From assembly GCF_010730955.1 (NCBI RefSeq), contig NZ_AP022577.1:5208001-5272000 (forward strand): 64,000 nucleotides of DNA, written 5' to 3'. Positions 7,181-16,456 of this stretch are shown in pieces. A program made the position numbers and the translations under genes. The DNA comes from Mycolicibacterium aubagnense (GTDB lineage Bacteria; Actinomycetota; Actinomycetes; Mycobacteriales; Mycobacteriaceae). A model generated the notes under the pieces. It saw nothing but the letters and a program-made list of their open reading frames with translations, had not been told where the DNA came from and made no database searches. Position 1 is the first letter of the stretch, and every line of letters begins with the position of its first letter.

Positions 7181-10105
7181 CTAGATACCAGTGCTGCTGG
7201 AGGCTGTTTGCAGTTCGCCGGTCTGCTTGGGCTGCGGCCACGGCTCGGGCACCGGACGCTGACGCACGCGTTGCGGCCACCAGAACCACTTGCCCATGAG
7301 GGCGGCGATGGCCGGCGTCATCAGAGATCGGATGATCAACGTGTCGAACAACAGACCCAGACCGATGGTTGTTCCCACCTGACCGACCACGTGCAGCTCG
7401 CTGACCGCCATGGACATCATGGTGAAGGCGAACACCAGGCCGGCCGAGGTGACGACGGAGCCGGTGCCGCCCATGGACCGGATGATGCCGGTGTTGAGCC
7501 CGGCATGGATCTCTTCTTTGAACCGGGCGACGAGCAGCAGGTTGTAGTCCGCGCCCACGGCCAGCAGGATGATGACCGCCATCGCGATGACCATCCAGTG
7601 CAGGTTGAGCCCGATCAGGTGCTGCCACAACAGAACCGACAGGCCGAACGATGCGCCGAGGGACAACACCACGGTGCCCACGATGACCGCAGCGGCCACC
7701 ACGGATCGCGTGATGATCAGCATGATCGCGAAAATCAGTGCGAGGGCGGAGATTCCGGCGATCAGGAGGTCGTAGTCAGCGCCTTCCTGCAGGTCCTTGA
7801 AGGTGGCTGCGGTGCCGCCGAGGTAGATCTTGGAGCCCTCCAAGGGAGTGCCCTTGATGGCCTCCTTGGCGGCGTTCTTGATGGCGTCGATGTGCGAGAT
7901 GCCTTCGGCGCTCATCGGTTCGCCCTCGTGCGAGATGATGATCCGCACCGCCTTGCCGTCGGGCGAGATGAAGTTCTTCATGCCGCGCTTGAATTCGGCG
8001 TTGTCGAAGACTTCGGGCGGCAGGTAGAACGAGTCGTCGTTGCGGGAGTTGTCGAACGCCTCGCCCATTGCGCTGGCGTTGTCCTGCTGCGCCTGCATCT
8101 GATCCTGCAGACCCTTCTGGGTCTGGTACATGGTCAGCATGTACTGCTTCATGCGCGACATCGTCGAGATCATCTCGGGCATGAGCGCGACCATCTGAGG
8201 CATCAGCTTGTCGAGCTTCAGCATGTCCGGCATCAGGTTCTGGATGTCGTCGGTCATGGTGTCGATGCCGTCGAGGGTGTCGAAGATCGAGCGCATGGAC
8301 CAGCAGACCGGGATGTCGTAGCAGTGCGGTTCCCAGTACAGGTAGTTGCGGATCGGCCGGAAGAAGTCGTCGAAGTCCGAGATGTGGTTACGCAGGTCGG
8401 CCACGTCCAGCGTCATGTTGACCATCTTGCCGACCATGCTGTGCGTGACGGCCGCCATCTGGGTGGTGATGCCCTGCATCTTCTTCATCGTGTCGATGTT
8501 GGTCTGCATGTCGTTGGCCTGCTTGAGCATGTTGGCCATCGAGTCCTGCGCGTACTTCTCGTTCATCTTCTGCGAGGTGCCGCTCATGCTCATCAGGAAC
8601 GGGATCGAGGTGTGCTCGATCGGCTTTCCTTCAGGGCGCGTGATGGTCTGCGACCGGGAAATCCCGGGGACCTTGAAGATGGCCTTGGCAATCTTGTCGA
8701 TCACCAGGAAGTCGGCGGAGTTGCGCAGGTCGTGGTCGCTCTCGATGAGCATCAACTCGGGGTTCATCCGCGCCGCGGAGAAGTGCCGGTCCGCCGCCGC
8801 ATAGCCCTCGTTGGCGGGGATGTCGGCGGGCAGGTAGAGCCGGTCGTTATAGGCGGGCTGGTAGCCCGGCAGCGTGAGCAGGCCGACCAGTGACAGGGCG
8901 ATGGTGCCGACCAGGATGGGGGCCGGCCAACGGACCACGACGGCACCGATCTTGCGCCAGCCGCGAACCCGCATTGCGCGCTTGGGCTCGAGCGTCTTGC
9001 GGAACCGGCTGGCCACCGAAATCACCGCGGGGCCGAGCGTCAGGGCGGCGAACACCACGGTCACCATGCCGATGGCGAGCGGCACGCCCAGCGACACGAA
9101 GTACGGCATGCGGGTGAAGTGCAGGCAGAACGTGGCGCCCGCGACGGTCAGGCCGGAACCCAGCACGACGTGGGCGGTGCCCTCGAACATGGTGTAGTAC
9201 GCGTCTTCACGGGATTCGCCCGCGCCGCGCGCTTCCTGGTACCGGCCGATCAGGAAGATCGCATAGTCGGTGGCTGCCGCGATGGCCAGGGTGACCAGCA
9301 GGTTGGTGGCGAAGGTCGACAGGCCGATGATGTCGTAGAAGCCCAGCGCCGCGACGACGCCCTGCGCTGCCGACAGCTCGAGCACCACCATCATCAGGGT
9401 CAGCAGCACCGTGATGAATGACCGGTACACCAGCAGCAGGGTGACGATGATGACCAGGAACGTGACGCCCTCGATCATCTTGACGCTGCGGTCGCCGGCG
9501 ATGTGCTGATCGGCGGCCAGCGCTGCCGGACCGGTCACGTAGACCTTCAAGTCGGGCGGCGTCTTGATGCCCTTGATGATGTCCTGCGCGGCCTGAACGG
9601 ATTCGTTGGCCAGCGCCTCACCTTGGTTACCGCGCAGGTAGACCTGCACGTAGGCGGCCTTACCGTCGTTGCTCTGGGAGCCGGCCGCGGTCAGCGGGTC
9701 GCTCCAGAAGTCCTGGATGTGCTCGACGTGCCCGGTGTCGGCCTCGAGCTTCTTGATCATCTCGTCGTAGTAGGCGTGTGCCTCGGCGCCGAGGTGTTGA
9801 TCGCTCTCCAGCACGATCATCACCGAGCTGTTCGACTTGAACTCCTGGAAAACCTCACCGACGTGCTTCGTCGCGATCACCGACGCCGCCTGATCGGGCG
9901 ACATCGAGACCGAGCGCATCTTGCCGACCTCGTCCAGCGACGGGACGGCGCTGCCGAGGAAGATGATGACGCCGATCCAGAACAGGATCACCGGGATCGC
10001 GAACTTGCGGATCAGGCGGGCGATGCGCGACCGGTGGGGTGGCTGCCCGGCTTTGGGGATGACCGCTGTCGGTTCATCGGCAGTGTTGTTCACGGGGTGG
10101 CTCAT
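7181..10105 (-). CDS. mmpL: MmpL family RND transporter (MmpL4/5-like)
   Basis: A 974-residue inner-membrane RND exporter with the usual two-fold plan: an N-terminal helix, a large periplasmic loop, a block of helices with the proton-relay Asp-Tyr ([13 protein letters not shown]), a second loop rich in Met/Gln coiled-coil sequence (about residues 480-680), and a second helix block ([13 protein letters not shown]). The Met-rich second loop and a paired mmpS gene are typical of the MmpL4/MmpL5 group, which exports carboxymycobactin siderophores in M. tuberculosis. The start overlaps the mmpS stop by 4 bases (ATGA), showing translational coupling. Assignment to MmpL4 rather than MmpL5 is not certain. 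Confidence 0.88.
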   Translation of the reverse strand: MSHPVNNTADEPTAVIPKAGQPPHRSRIARLIRKFAIPVILFWIGVIIFLGSAVPSLDEVGKMRSVSMSPDQAASVIATKHVGEVFQEFKSNSSVMIVLESDQHLGAEAHAYYDEMIKKLEADTGHVEHIQDFWSDPLTAAGSQSNDGKAAYVQVYLRGNQGEALANESVQAAQDIIKGIKTPPDLKVYVTGPAALAADQHIAGDRSVKMIEGVTFLVIIVTLLLVYRSFITVLLTLMMVVLELSAAQGVVAALGFYDIIGLSTFATNLLVTLAIAAATDYAIFLIGRYQEARGAGESREDAYYTMFEGTAHVVLGSGLTVAGATFCLHFTRMPYFVSLGVPLAIGMVTVVFAALTLGPAVISVASRFRKTLEPKRAMRVRGWRKIGAVVVRWPAPILVGTIALSLVGLLTLPGYQPAYNDRLYLPADIPANEGYAAADRHFSAARMNPELMLIESDHDLRNSADFLVIDKIAKAIFKVPGISRSQTITRPEGKPIEHTSIPFLMSMSGTSQKMNEKYAQDSMANMLKQANDMQTNIDTMKKMQGITTQMAAVTHSMVGKMVNMTLDVADLRNHISDFDDFFRPIRNYLYWEPHCYDIPVCWSMRSIFDTLDGIDTMTDDIQNLMPDMLKLDKLMPQMVALMPEMISTMSRMKQYMLTMYQTQKGLQDQMQAQQDNASAMGEAFDNSRNDDSFYLPPEVFDNAEFKRGMKNFISPDGKAVRIIISHEGEPMSAEGISHIDAIKNAAKEAIKGTPLEGSKIYLGGTAATFKDLQEGADYDLLIAGISALALIFAIMLIITRSVVAAAVIVGTVVLSLGASFGLSVLLWQHLIGLNLHWMVIAMAVIILLAVGADYNLLLVARFKEEIHAGLNTGIIRSMGGTGSVVTSAGLVFAFTMMSMAVSELHVVGQVGTTIGLGLLFDTLIIRSLMTPAIAALMGKWFWWPQRVRQRPVPEPWPQPKQTGELQTASSSTGI

Positions 10106-10536
10106 GCAGATTTCACCAGGCAGAAGGTCTGGGCGTGCACGCCCGTGGAGGTGCGGGTGTCTTTCAGTTCGTCGTCGACGTGGACGGTGCAGGTGATGGA
10201 GTCACCGTCGCCCTGGGCGACGATGTTCGGCGACGCTGCCGGTGCGGTTGTGGACAGGACGAGTTTCCAGGGGAGCATGGCGTGGTCGACGCGCTGCGGC
10301 TTGGCGTCCAGGTCGAGGTAGTTGATGTCGGCGTAGGCGCCGGGTTCGCCGGTGATTTCGTAGGTGACGACCTTGGGCTTGAACGGTTTGGCGTCGTCGG
10401 CGAAGTTGCGTGGGGTGACGATGACGGGGTTCTGGCCGAAGTAGCCGCGCACGCGATGCACAGTGAAGCCGGCGACGAGGGCGACGGCGACGATGAGCAG
10501 CGGGATCCACGCCTTCTTGAGCGCATTGCCGATCAT
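10102..10536 (-). CDS. mmpS: MmpS family membrane protein
   Basis: A 144-residue protein with one N-terminal membrane helix (about residues 9-27) and a periplasmic beta-rich domain containing the family pattern [19 protein letters not shown] and a late HVDDELKD. MmpS proteins partner MmpL transporters in siderophore or lipid export. It is the first gene of the mmpS-mmpL-DUF5078 operon and its last 4 bases overlap the mmpL start. Confidence 0.9.
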   Translation of the reverse strand: MIGNALKKAWIPLLIVAVALVAGFTVHRVRGYFGQNPVIVTPRNFADDAKPFKPKVVTYEITGEPGAYADINYLDLDAKPQRVDHAMLPWKLVLSTTAPAASPNIVAQGDGDSITCTVHVDDELKDTRTSTGVHAQTFCLVKSA

Positions 10537-10600
10537 GCTGCGTACACCATGGTCGACCGCACTATCTACTCCCCGCTTCCCGGACCCTGACCGCGACAGG

Positions 10601-10635
10601 TTAGGTCATTTAAGTGTTAGATTAGACCAGTTAAG
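10601..10635 (-). promoter_or_regulatory. AT-rich control region upstream of mmpS, possible iron-box remnants
   Basis: An AT-rich island in otherwise GC-rich DNA, about 65-100 bases upstream of mmpS. It contains TTAGGTCATTT at 10601 and TTAGATTAGACCAGTTAAG at 10617. By eye the second matches about 11 of 19 positions of the IdeR consensus (TTAGGTTAGSCTAACCTAA), with a good left half and a poor right half. Since MmpS4/MmpL4 is iron-regulated in M. tuberculosis, a degenerate iron box is plausible. It could also be a TetR or plain promoter element. Confidence 0.3.
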
Positions 10636-10768
10636 TTAATCATGGGAAACCTCCGCTGTGGGTGGCCCGTACCACCGTAGCCGGTTACCCGCAGCAGATC
10701 GAACCAAATGCACAGCAGGTCAATGGGATTGAACAGGCGGCGACGACTGTTCGAGGGAGCAGGGGCAG

Positions 10769-11143
10769 ATGGCAACCAGCACGAATAGACTCCGTCACAT
10801 GAAGGCACGCACTCTGGCCGGGGTAGCCGGTTCAATCGCCGCAGCCGCCCTTGCTGTCGGGATGGCCGTCCCCGCGCAGGCCGACCCGGACACCGATTTC
10901 GCCAACCAGCTGCACACCTACGGGATCTACGGTCCCAAGGACTACAACGCCTGGATCGGCAAGATCACCTGCCAGCGGCTCGACAACAACGTCGACCACA
11001 GCGCCACCGACTCGGCGGCGTTCCTGAAGAAGAACCTGCCCCGCAACAGCAGCTCGGAGCAGCAGGTCTACCAGTTCCTGAACGCGTCGTTCGACACGTA
11101 CTGCCCGGACAAGCACGGCCTGCTGGTCGCGCTCGCCCAGTAG
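10769..11143 (+). CDS. Secreted DUF732 protein
   Basis: A 124-residue protein of the mycobacterial DUF732 family. It has a signal peptide (hydrophobic core around LAGVAGSIAAAALAVGMAVPAQA), then a small helical domain with the characteristic YGI, a Cys in KITCQRL and a second Cys near the end (DTYCPD), which probably form a disulfide. The start at 10769 has GAGGGAG 9 bases upstream; ATG at 10799 would give a more compact signal peptide. It is divergent from mmpS. The function is unknown. Confidence 0.82.
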   Translation: MATSTNRLRHMKARTLAGVAGSIAAAALAVGMAVPAQADPDTDFANQLHTYGIYGPKDYNAWIGKITCQRLDNNVDHSATDSAAFLKKNLPRNSSSEQQVYQFLNASFDTYCPDKHGLLVALAQ

Positions 11144-11158
11144 TTCCGGGCGTCGGCC

Positions 11159-11184
11159 CTGACGGTGCGCTAGTGCACCGTCAG
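11159..11184. terminator. Hairpin between DUF732 gene and glgP
   Basis: Perfect 10-base arms (CTGACGGTGC and GCACCGTCAG) enclose a 6-base loop. The structure overlaps the glgP stop codon and lies 16 bases past the stop of the DUF732 gene. Placement between two converging genes fits a bidirectional terminator; there is no T-tract. Confidence 0.7.
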
Positions 11185-13659
11185 CGCCGAGACATCCCAG
11201 ATGTCGTCGCAGTACTCGGTGATCGCACGGTCCGACGAGAACTTCCCGCTGCGTGCGGTGTTCAGGATCGACATCCGCGTCCACCCCGCGGTGTTGTGCC
11301 ACGCGGCGTCGACCCGGTCCTGGCAGGCGACGTACGACGCGTAGTCGGCGAGCACCAGGAACGGGTCGTCGAATCGCAGTGAATCGACCAACGGCCGGAA
11401 GACGTCCGTGTCACCGGCGGAGAAGGTGCCGTCGGCAATCAGGTCCAACGCGGCCCGCAGTTCCGCGCCCCCGTCGATGTCGCGCTCGATGTAGTCGCCC
11501 GGGCGGTAGCCGGCGGCCTTCACCTTTTCGACCTCACCTTCGGTCAAGCCGAACAGGAAGAAATTCTCCGCGCCCACCTCGTCGCGCATCTCGACGTTCG
11601 CGCCGTCCAGCGTGCCGATGGTCAGTGCGCCGTTGAGCATGAACTTCATGTTCCCGGTGCCCGAAGCTTCCTTGCCGGCCGTGGAGATCTGCTCGGACAG
11701 GTCGGCGGCCGGATAGATCAGGTGCGCGTTCTGCACGTTGAAGTTCGGCACGAACGCGACCTTCATGAACCGGCTCACCACCGGGTCGGCGTTCACCGTC
11801 TCGGCCACCGCGTTGATGAGCTTGATGATGCGCTTGGCCATGAAGTAGCCGGGCGCGGCCTTACCGCCGAACACGAACGCGCGCGGGGCGATCTGCAGGT
11901 CGGGGTTCTGCTTGAGCCGGTGGTAGAGCGTGGCGATGTGCAGCACGTTGAGGTGCTGCCGCTTGTATTCGTGGATTCGCTTGACCTGAATGTCGAAGAG
12001 CCAGTCCGGGTTGAGCTCGACACCGGTGTTGGTCTGGATATAGTCCGCCAGCCGGGCCTTGTTGGCCCGCTTGACCGCGCGCCACTTCGCGCCGAAGGCG
12101 GCGTCGTCGGCGAACGGCTCCAGTTCGCGGAGCTTGCTCAGATCCGTCAGCCAGCCCGGGCCGACGGTCGTGTCGAGCAGGGCCCGCAACCCCGGATTGG
12201 CGAGGGCCAGGAACCGGCGCGGCGTGACACCGTTGGTCTTGTTGCTGAATCGTTCCGGCCACAGCTCGTAGAAGTCCTTCAGCACGCTGGACTTCAGCAA
12301 TTCGCTGTGCAGCGCGGCGACACCGTTCACGGCGTGGCTGCCGACCGTCGCCAAATGCGCCATCCGCACGCTCTTGCCGTTGTCCTCGCCGATGAGTGAC
12401 ATGCGGCGCAACCGCTCGGTGTCCCCTGGGAACTTCGCGGCGACCTCGTCGAGGAACCGGCGGTTGATCTCGTAGATGATCTCCAGATGGCGGGGCAGCG
12501 ACTCTTGGAACATGGCCAGCGGCCAGGTTTCGAGCGCCTCGGGTAGCAGTGTGTGGTTGGTGTAGCCGAGGGTCGCGACGGTGATGCGCCAGGCCTCGTC
12601 CCACGCCAGTCCGCGAGTGTCGACCAGGAGCCGCATGAGTTCGGCGACGGCGATCGACGGGTGGGTGTCGTTGAGCTGCAGGGCGAACTGCTCGGGCAGC
12701 GCGGCAACGGGCAAGCCCGCCAGATCCTCCAAGATGTGCAGGATGTCCTGCAGCGAGCACGACACGAAGAAGTACTGCTGCAGCAAGCGCAGTCGCTTGC
12801 CGGCCTCCGGCTCGTCATTGGGGTAGAGCACCTTGGTGACGGTTTCGGAGCTCACCTCGTTCTCGACTGCGCGGTAGTAGTCGCCACTGTTGAATGCGTC
12901 CAGGGCGAAGGATTCGATCGCCCGTGCGCTCCACAACGTGAGGGTGTTGCAGGTGTTGACGCCGTAGCCCTGGATCGGGGTGTCGAACGAGATGCCCTTG
13001 AGCACCTGCCGGGGAATCCAGCGCACCCGGTAGTCGCCGCCGTCGTCCAGGTAGGCCTCGGTGTACCCGCCCCACTGCACCGGGTAATTCACGTCCGGCT
13101 TGGCGATCTCCCACGGATTTCCGTTGACCAGCCAGTTGTCGGTCTTCTCGACCTGCCAGCCGTTCTGGATTTCCTGCTTGAAGATGCCGAACTCGTACCG
13201 GATGCCGTAACCGATGGCCGGACGCTCCAGCGTGGCGAGCGAATCCAGGTAGCACGCCGCCAGGCGGCCGAGCCCGCCGTTGCCCAGACCGGGCTCCTGC
13301 TCGCACGCCAGCACCTCGTCGAGGTCATGACCGAGGGCGGCCAGGGCCTCGCGGGCCTGCCGCTCGATGCCGAGGTTCAGCAGATTGTTGCCCAACTGCG
13401 GACCCATCAGAAACTCGGCCGACAGATAGCAGGTCACCTTGCGGGACAGGTCCAGGAACGCCTGGGTGCTCGCCATCCACCGTTCCTGCATGCGGTCGCG
13501 CACCGCCAGAGACAGTGCCCGGTAGTAGTGCTCGGGCGTCAGCACCGACGCCGGCCGGCCGATGGAGTAGAGCAGGTGGTCCTCGACCGCCTGGCGCAGT
13601 TCGTCGGTGTGCAGCCCGGCCCGGATGTCCCGGTCGTCAGCGGCGTCGAAGTGGGTCAT
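11170..13659 (-). CDS. glgP: Glycogen phosphorylase
   Basis: An 829-residue GT35 enzyme that releases glucose-1-phosphate from alpha-1,4-glucan. The pyridoxal phosphate site SGTGNMKF is clear, with the Schiff-base Lys at residue 672. The glucan and allosteric-region motifs YSAEFLMGP, NGGLGRLAACYLDS and EYKRQHLN also fit. Full length matches bacterial and plant-type phosphorylases. It is cytosolic and stands alone, with no other glycogen gene beside it here. Confidence 0.96.
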   Translation of the reverse strand: MTHFDAADDRDIRAGLHTDELRQAVEDHLLYSIGRPASVLTPEHYYRALSLAVRDRMQERWMASTQAFLDLSRKVTCYLSAEFLMGPQLGNNLLNLGIERQAREALAALGHDLDEVLACEQEPGLGNGGLGRLAACYLDSLATLERPAIGYGIRYEFGIFKQEIQNGWQVEKTDNWLVNGNPWEIAKPDVNYPVQWGGYTEAYLDDGGDYRVRWIPRQVLKGISFDTPIQGYGVNTCNTLTLWSARAIESFALDAFNSGDYYRAVENEVSSETVTKVLYPNDEPEAGKRLRLLQQYFFVSCSLQDILHILEDLAGLPVAALPEQFALQLNDTHPSIAVAELMRLLVDTRGLAWDEAWRITVATLGYTNHTLLPEALETWPLAMFQESLPRHLEIIYEINRRFLDEVAAKFPGDTERLRRMSLIGEDNGKSVRMAHLATVGSHAVNGVAALHSELLKSSVLKDFYELWPERFSNKTNGVTPRRFLALANPGLRALLDTTVGPGWLTDLSKLRELEPFADDAAFGAKWRAVKRANKARLADYIQTNTGVELNPDWLFDIQVKRIHEYKRQHLNVLHIATLYHRLKQNPDLQIAPRAFVFGGKAAPGYFMAKRIIKLINAVAETVNADPVVSRFMKVAFVPNFNVQNAHLIYPAADLSEQISTAGKEASGTGNMKFMLNGALTIGTLDGANVEMRDEVGAENFFLFGLTEGEVEKVKAAGYRPGDYIERDIDGGAELRAALDLIADGTFSAGDTDVFRPLVDSLRFDDPFLVLADYASYVACQDRVDAAWHNTAGWTRMSILNTARSGKFSSDRAITEYCDDIWDVSALTVH

Positions 13660-13724
13660 TCACGGATTGAACCGCCCCGGTACGTCTGCCACGTGAACAC
13701 CGGTTGACGGTTCGCCGTAGACCG

Positions 13725-14477
13725 TCAGGCCGGGCCCTTGCCGTTGTCGACGCGGTACACCGAGCCGTGGATCGCGGCGGCGTCGTCGCTGGCCAGGAAG
13801 GCGATGACGTTGGCCACATCGCGCGGTTCCATGAAGCCGCGCGGCGCGGCGATGCGCATGATCAGGTCCCAGTCGGCGTTCTCCGGCGCGGCGAACTCGG
13901 TGACCTGCGCGGTGAGCATGCCGCCCGGACACACCGCGTTGACGCGCAGTTTTTCCTTGGTGTACTCGACGGCCAGCGCGCGCGTCAGACCGATCAGCCC
14001 GTGCTTGGCGGCGCAGTAGCCGGCCGAGTAGATCTCGCCTTCGACACCGGCGATCGAGGAGACGTTGACGATGTTGCCGCCGTTTTCCAGCAGTTGCGGT
14101 AGCGCTGCGCGCGTGAGGTAGAACGGGCCGTTCAGATTCACCGCGAGGTCGCGGTCCCAGTCGTCGTCGGTCATTGTCGCCGTGTGCCGCATCACGTGGA
14201 AACCGGCGACATTGACCAGGATGTCCAGTCGGCCGAACTTGGCGATGCAGTCGTCGACCGCCTGCCGGCAGGCGTCGGCTGTGCTGATGTCCACCGCGGA
14301 GAACGCGCCGTCCGACTTCTGGCCGTAGGCATCGGCGAACACCTCCGTCATCCGTTCGGCGTCGCGCGCGATGCCGAAGACCGATGCGCCGCGTTCGGCG
14401 AAAACCTTGACCGTGGCCGCGCCCAGGCCGGCCGAGGCGCCGGTGATCAACGCAACTTTCCCGCTGAATGAACTCAT
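13725..14477 (-). CDS. Short-chain dehydrogenase/reductase
   Basis: A 250-residue SDR. The cofactor loop TGASAGLG lies near residues 13-20, the NVAG motif follows, the catalytic Ser is in VSSIAG and the YCAAK motif supplies Tyr and Lys. The C-terminal VYRVDNGKGPA resembles the usual tail of FabG-like reductases. It is divergent from the secreted protein gene at 14526 and ends 65 bases before glgP. The substrate is unknown. Confidence 0.85.
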   Translation of the reverse strand: MSSFSGKVALITGASAGLGAATVKVFAERGASVFGIARDAERMTEVFADAYGQKSDGAFSAVDISTADACRQAVDDCIAKFGRLDILVNVAGFHVMRHTATMTDDDWDRDLAVNLNGPFYLTRAALPQLLENGGNIVNVSSIAGVEGEIYSAGYCAAKHGLIGLTRALAVEYTKEKLRVNAVCPGGMLTAQVTEFAAPENADWDLIMRIAAPRGFMEPRDVANVIAFLASDDAAAIHGSVYRVDNGKGPA

Positions 14478-14525
14478 ACGGTGACTTTCTCACGCTGCGG
14501 GCGAGTCGCCTGCGATACTCGGGCG

Positions 14526-15077
14526 GTGAAAATGAAACGTGTTCTCGCTATGGTTTCGAGTTTCGGTTTCGCCACAGCGGGCGCACTCTTCTCGGCAGCT
14601 GCGCCGGCACATGCTGACATCCGGCTGCCCGAGGGCATCTACACGTTCATCCAGGAGGGCACGCCGGTCGGCGTGTGGACCATCTGGCCCGTCTGCACCC
14701 CGACTGTGGGCGATCTGCGCAACAACATGGAACTGCCCGTGGCGTGCCTGCTGCACATCGCACCTGACCAGTACGGCGCCATTTATGGCGGTGACGCCCG
14801 CCAGACCGGCGGCGAGGGGCACTGGGCGTTCACCCAGACGGACCTCGCGGGATTCACCTGCCCGGACGGCAGCAAGTCCAAGGTCGTCGAGACCTATGAG
14901 TTCGACGACGTGAACTGGACCGGTACCCGGACCACGTTGAACTCCGACCAGTGCGGTGTGCAGGCGGCGATGAACAAGAAATCCTTCCGTCTGGAATACC
15001 AGAAGCCACTGCCGATTCCGGTACAGCAGTACCCGCTGTACTGCGACCCGAACGACGGCCTCAAGCGCTGCCGCTGA
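14526..15077 (+). CDS. Secreted protein of unknown function
   Basis: About 183 residues with a clear signal peptide (KMKRVLAMVSSFGFATAGALF, cleavage near AHADI). The mature chain has six cysteines, two of them near the C-terminus (YCDPNDGLKRCR), suggesting an extracytoplasmic disulfide-bonded fold. The frame is open further upstream, but GTG 14526 or ATG 14532 places the signal peptide at the N-terminus. Its last 17 bases overlap the end of the convergent gntR-type gene. I do not recognise a characterised family. Confidence 0.7.
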   Translation: MKMKRVLAMVSSFGFATAGALFSAAAPAHADIRLPEGIYTFIQEGTPVGVWTIWPVCTPTVGDLRNNMELPVACLLHIAPDQYGAIYGGDARQTGGEGHWAFTQTDLAGFTCPDGSKSKVVETYEFDDVNWTGTRTTLNSDQCGVQAAMNKKSFRLEYQKPLPIPVQQYPLYCDPNDGLKRCR

Positions 15078-15822
15078 CGGTCGGTGAGACCGGACCCGGC
15101 TCCCCGGCGACCGCTGCCGCGGCCTCGTCGATGATGGCGCGCATCGCGCGTTCGGCACCGGCTGAATCGCGCAGCCGCACGGCGCGGGCCACCTCGTCGT
15201 GCAGCGCGATGGCCGCCGGATTGGGGGAGTCGGGCATCATGCCGTGGTGGGTGCGTCCGGCCAGGACCTCGGACACCACCGCGTTCAGCGCGCGGAACAT
15301 CTCGTTGCCGCTGGCCTCCAGGAGGGTCTGATGAAAGACCTTGTCCGCCTGTAGATATGCGGTGAGGTCGCCGTCGCGCCCGTGCACCGCCATGTCCGAC
15401 ACGGCGGCGGCCATGATGCGGCACTGGTGCGGGTTCGCGCGCTCGGCGGCGAGTGCGGCCGCTACGGGTTCGAAGCCGCGGCGCAACTCCGACAACGACA
15501 TCAGCTGCGCGGCGCGATCGCCGGAGTCGAGGCGCCAGCGAATCAATCTGGGGTCGAACACATTCCAATTGGCGGCGGGCTGAATGGTGATGCCGACCCG
15601 GCGGCGCGAGGCGACCATGCCCATCGATTCCAGGACCCGGATGACTTCCCGCACCACACTGCGGGAGACGCCATGTTCTGCGCTCACTCCTTCGAGGGTG
15701 ATCACCGTGCCGGGGGCGTACGTTCCGGACACCACCGCGGTCCCCAGCGCGCTCAGCACGTTGTCATGCAGCGCGCTGACGTTTGAGGACGTAGACACAG
15801 ATAACATCCTGTCATAACTCAT
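15061..15822 (-). CDS. GntR-family regulator (FadR subfamily, FCD domain)
   Basis: A 253-residue regulator. The winged helix-turn-helix occupies about residues 20-85 (VSAEHGVSRSVVREVIRVLESMGMV), and an all-helical FCD effector domain follows. FCD domains usually bind organic or sugar acids through metal-coordinating His/Asp residues. It diverges from gluconokinase and the gluconate permease, so it is very likely their repressor responding to gluconate or 6-phosphogluconate. A perfect palindrome lies between the two transcription units. Confidence 0.88.
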   Translation of the reverse strand: MSYDRMLSVSTSSNVSALHDNVLSALGTAVVSGTYAPGTVITLEGVSAEHGVSRSVVREVIRVLESMGMVASRRRVGITIQPAANWNVFDPRLIRWRLDSGDRAAQLMSLSELRRGFEPVAAALAAERANPHQCRIMAAAVSDMAVHGRDGDLTAYLQADKVFHQTLLEASGNEMFRALNAVVSEVLAGRTHHGMMPDSPNPAAIALHDEVARAVRLRDSAGAERAMRAIIDEAAAAVAGEPGPVSPTVSGSA

Positions 15823-15855
15823 CTGAATTGGTTTAGAAATGATTTTTAGCGCACA

Positions 15856-15869
15856 ACTATTGCAATAGT
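15856..15869. promoter_or_regulatory. Perfect 14-bp palindrome, likely GntR operator
   Basis: ACTATTGCAATAGT is a perfect inverted repeat in the 94-base gap between the divergent gntR-type gene and gluconokinase. It lies 34 bases from the regulator start and 47 from the kinase start, a position from which one dimer could block both promoters. FadR-type FCD regulators bind short palindromes of this size. Confidence 0.7.
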
Positions 15870-15916
15870 CAGACTTTTAGGTCACGCTGTGTGAGTCAAA
15901 CCACAGCAAGGGGCGG

Positions 15917-16456
15917 GTGCAGAAGATGCCATCACCCATCGTCGTCATGGGCGTTTCAGGATCCGGCAAATCCACTGTCGGCGCGGCTCTCGCGCAGCGG
16001 CTCCGCGTGCCGTTCGCTGATGCCGACGACTTCCATCCCGCCGCCAACATCGCGAAAATGGCGGCGGGTCATCCACTTAACGACGACGATCGCCGACCCT
16101 GGCTCGAGACCATCGGCCAGTGGCTCGCGGAGCACTGCGGCGACGGCGGCGTGATGAGCTGTTCGGCCCTGAAATACCAGTACCGCGTCCAGCTGCGGAG
16201 CCACTGCCCGGGCACGAGGTTCCTGCACCTGTTCGGCACTCCCGAGGTCATCGGTGCCCGGCAGGCCAGCCGGCCCGGCCACTTCATGCCGGCGTCGCTG
16301 TTGGCCTCACAGTTCGACACCCTGGAACCGCTGCGAGCCGATGAAGGCGGCGTCGTCATCGACGTTGCGCAGAGCATCGATTCGATCGTCGACGAATACA
16401 TTTCGCGCACCGGAGGCGACCACCGGGGCGAGCGGAGCGACGGGGAGAACATCTGA
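15917..16456 (+). CDS. gntK: Gluconokinase
   Basis: A 179-residue P-loop kinase that phosphorylates gluconate to 6-phosphogluconate. The Walker A motif is GVSGSGKS near residues 13-20, followed by the family motif DADDFHPAANIAKMAAGHPLNDDDR and a lid region (RQASRPGHFMP). The start is GTG 15917 right behind AAGGGGC; ATG 15926 is an alternative. Its stop shares one base with the start of the permease (TGATG), so the two are translationally coupled. Confidence 0.93.
   Translation: MQKMPSPIVVMGVSGSGKSTVGAALAQRLRVPFADADDFHPAANIAKMAAGHPLNDDDRRPWLETIGQWLAEHCGDGGVMSCSALKYQYRVQLRSHCPGTRFLHLFGTPEVIGARQASRPGHFMPASLLASQFDTLEPLRADEGGVVIDVAQSIDSIVDEYISRTGGDHRGERSDGENI

Noticed and set aside
6647..8893. 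748-codon plus-strand open frame over mmpL
   Set aside because: The minus strand encodes an unmistakable MmpL transporter; the plus-strand translation is His/Asp/Val-rich shadow sequence.
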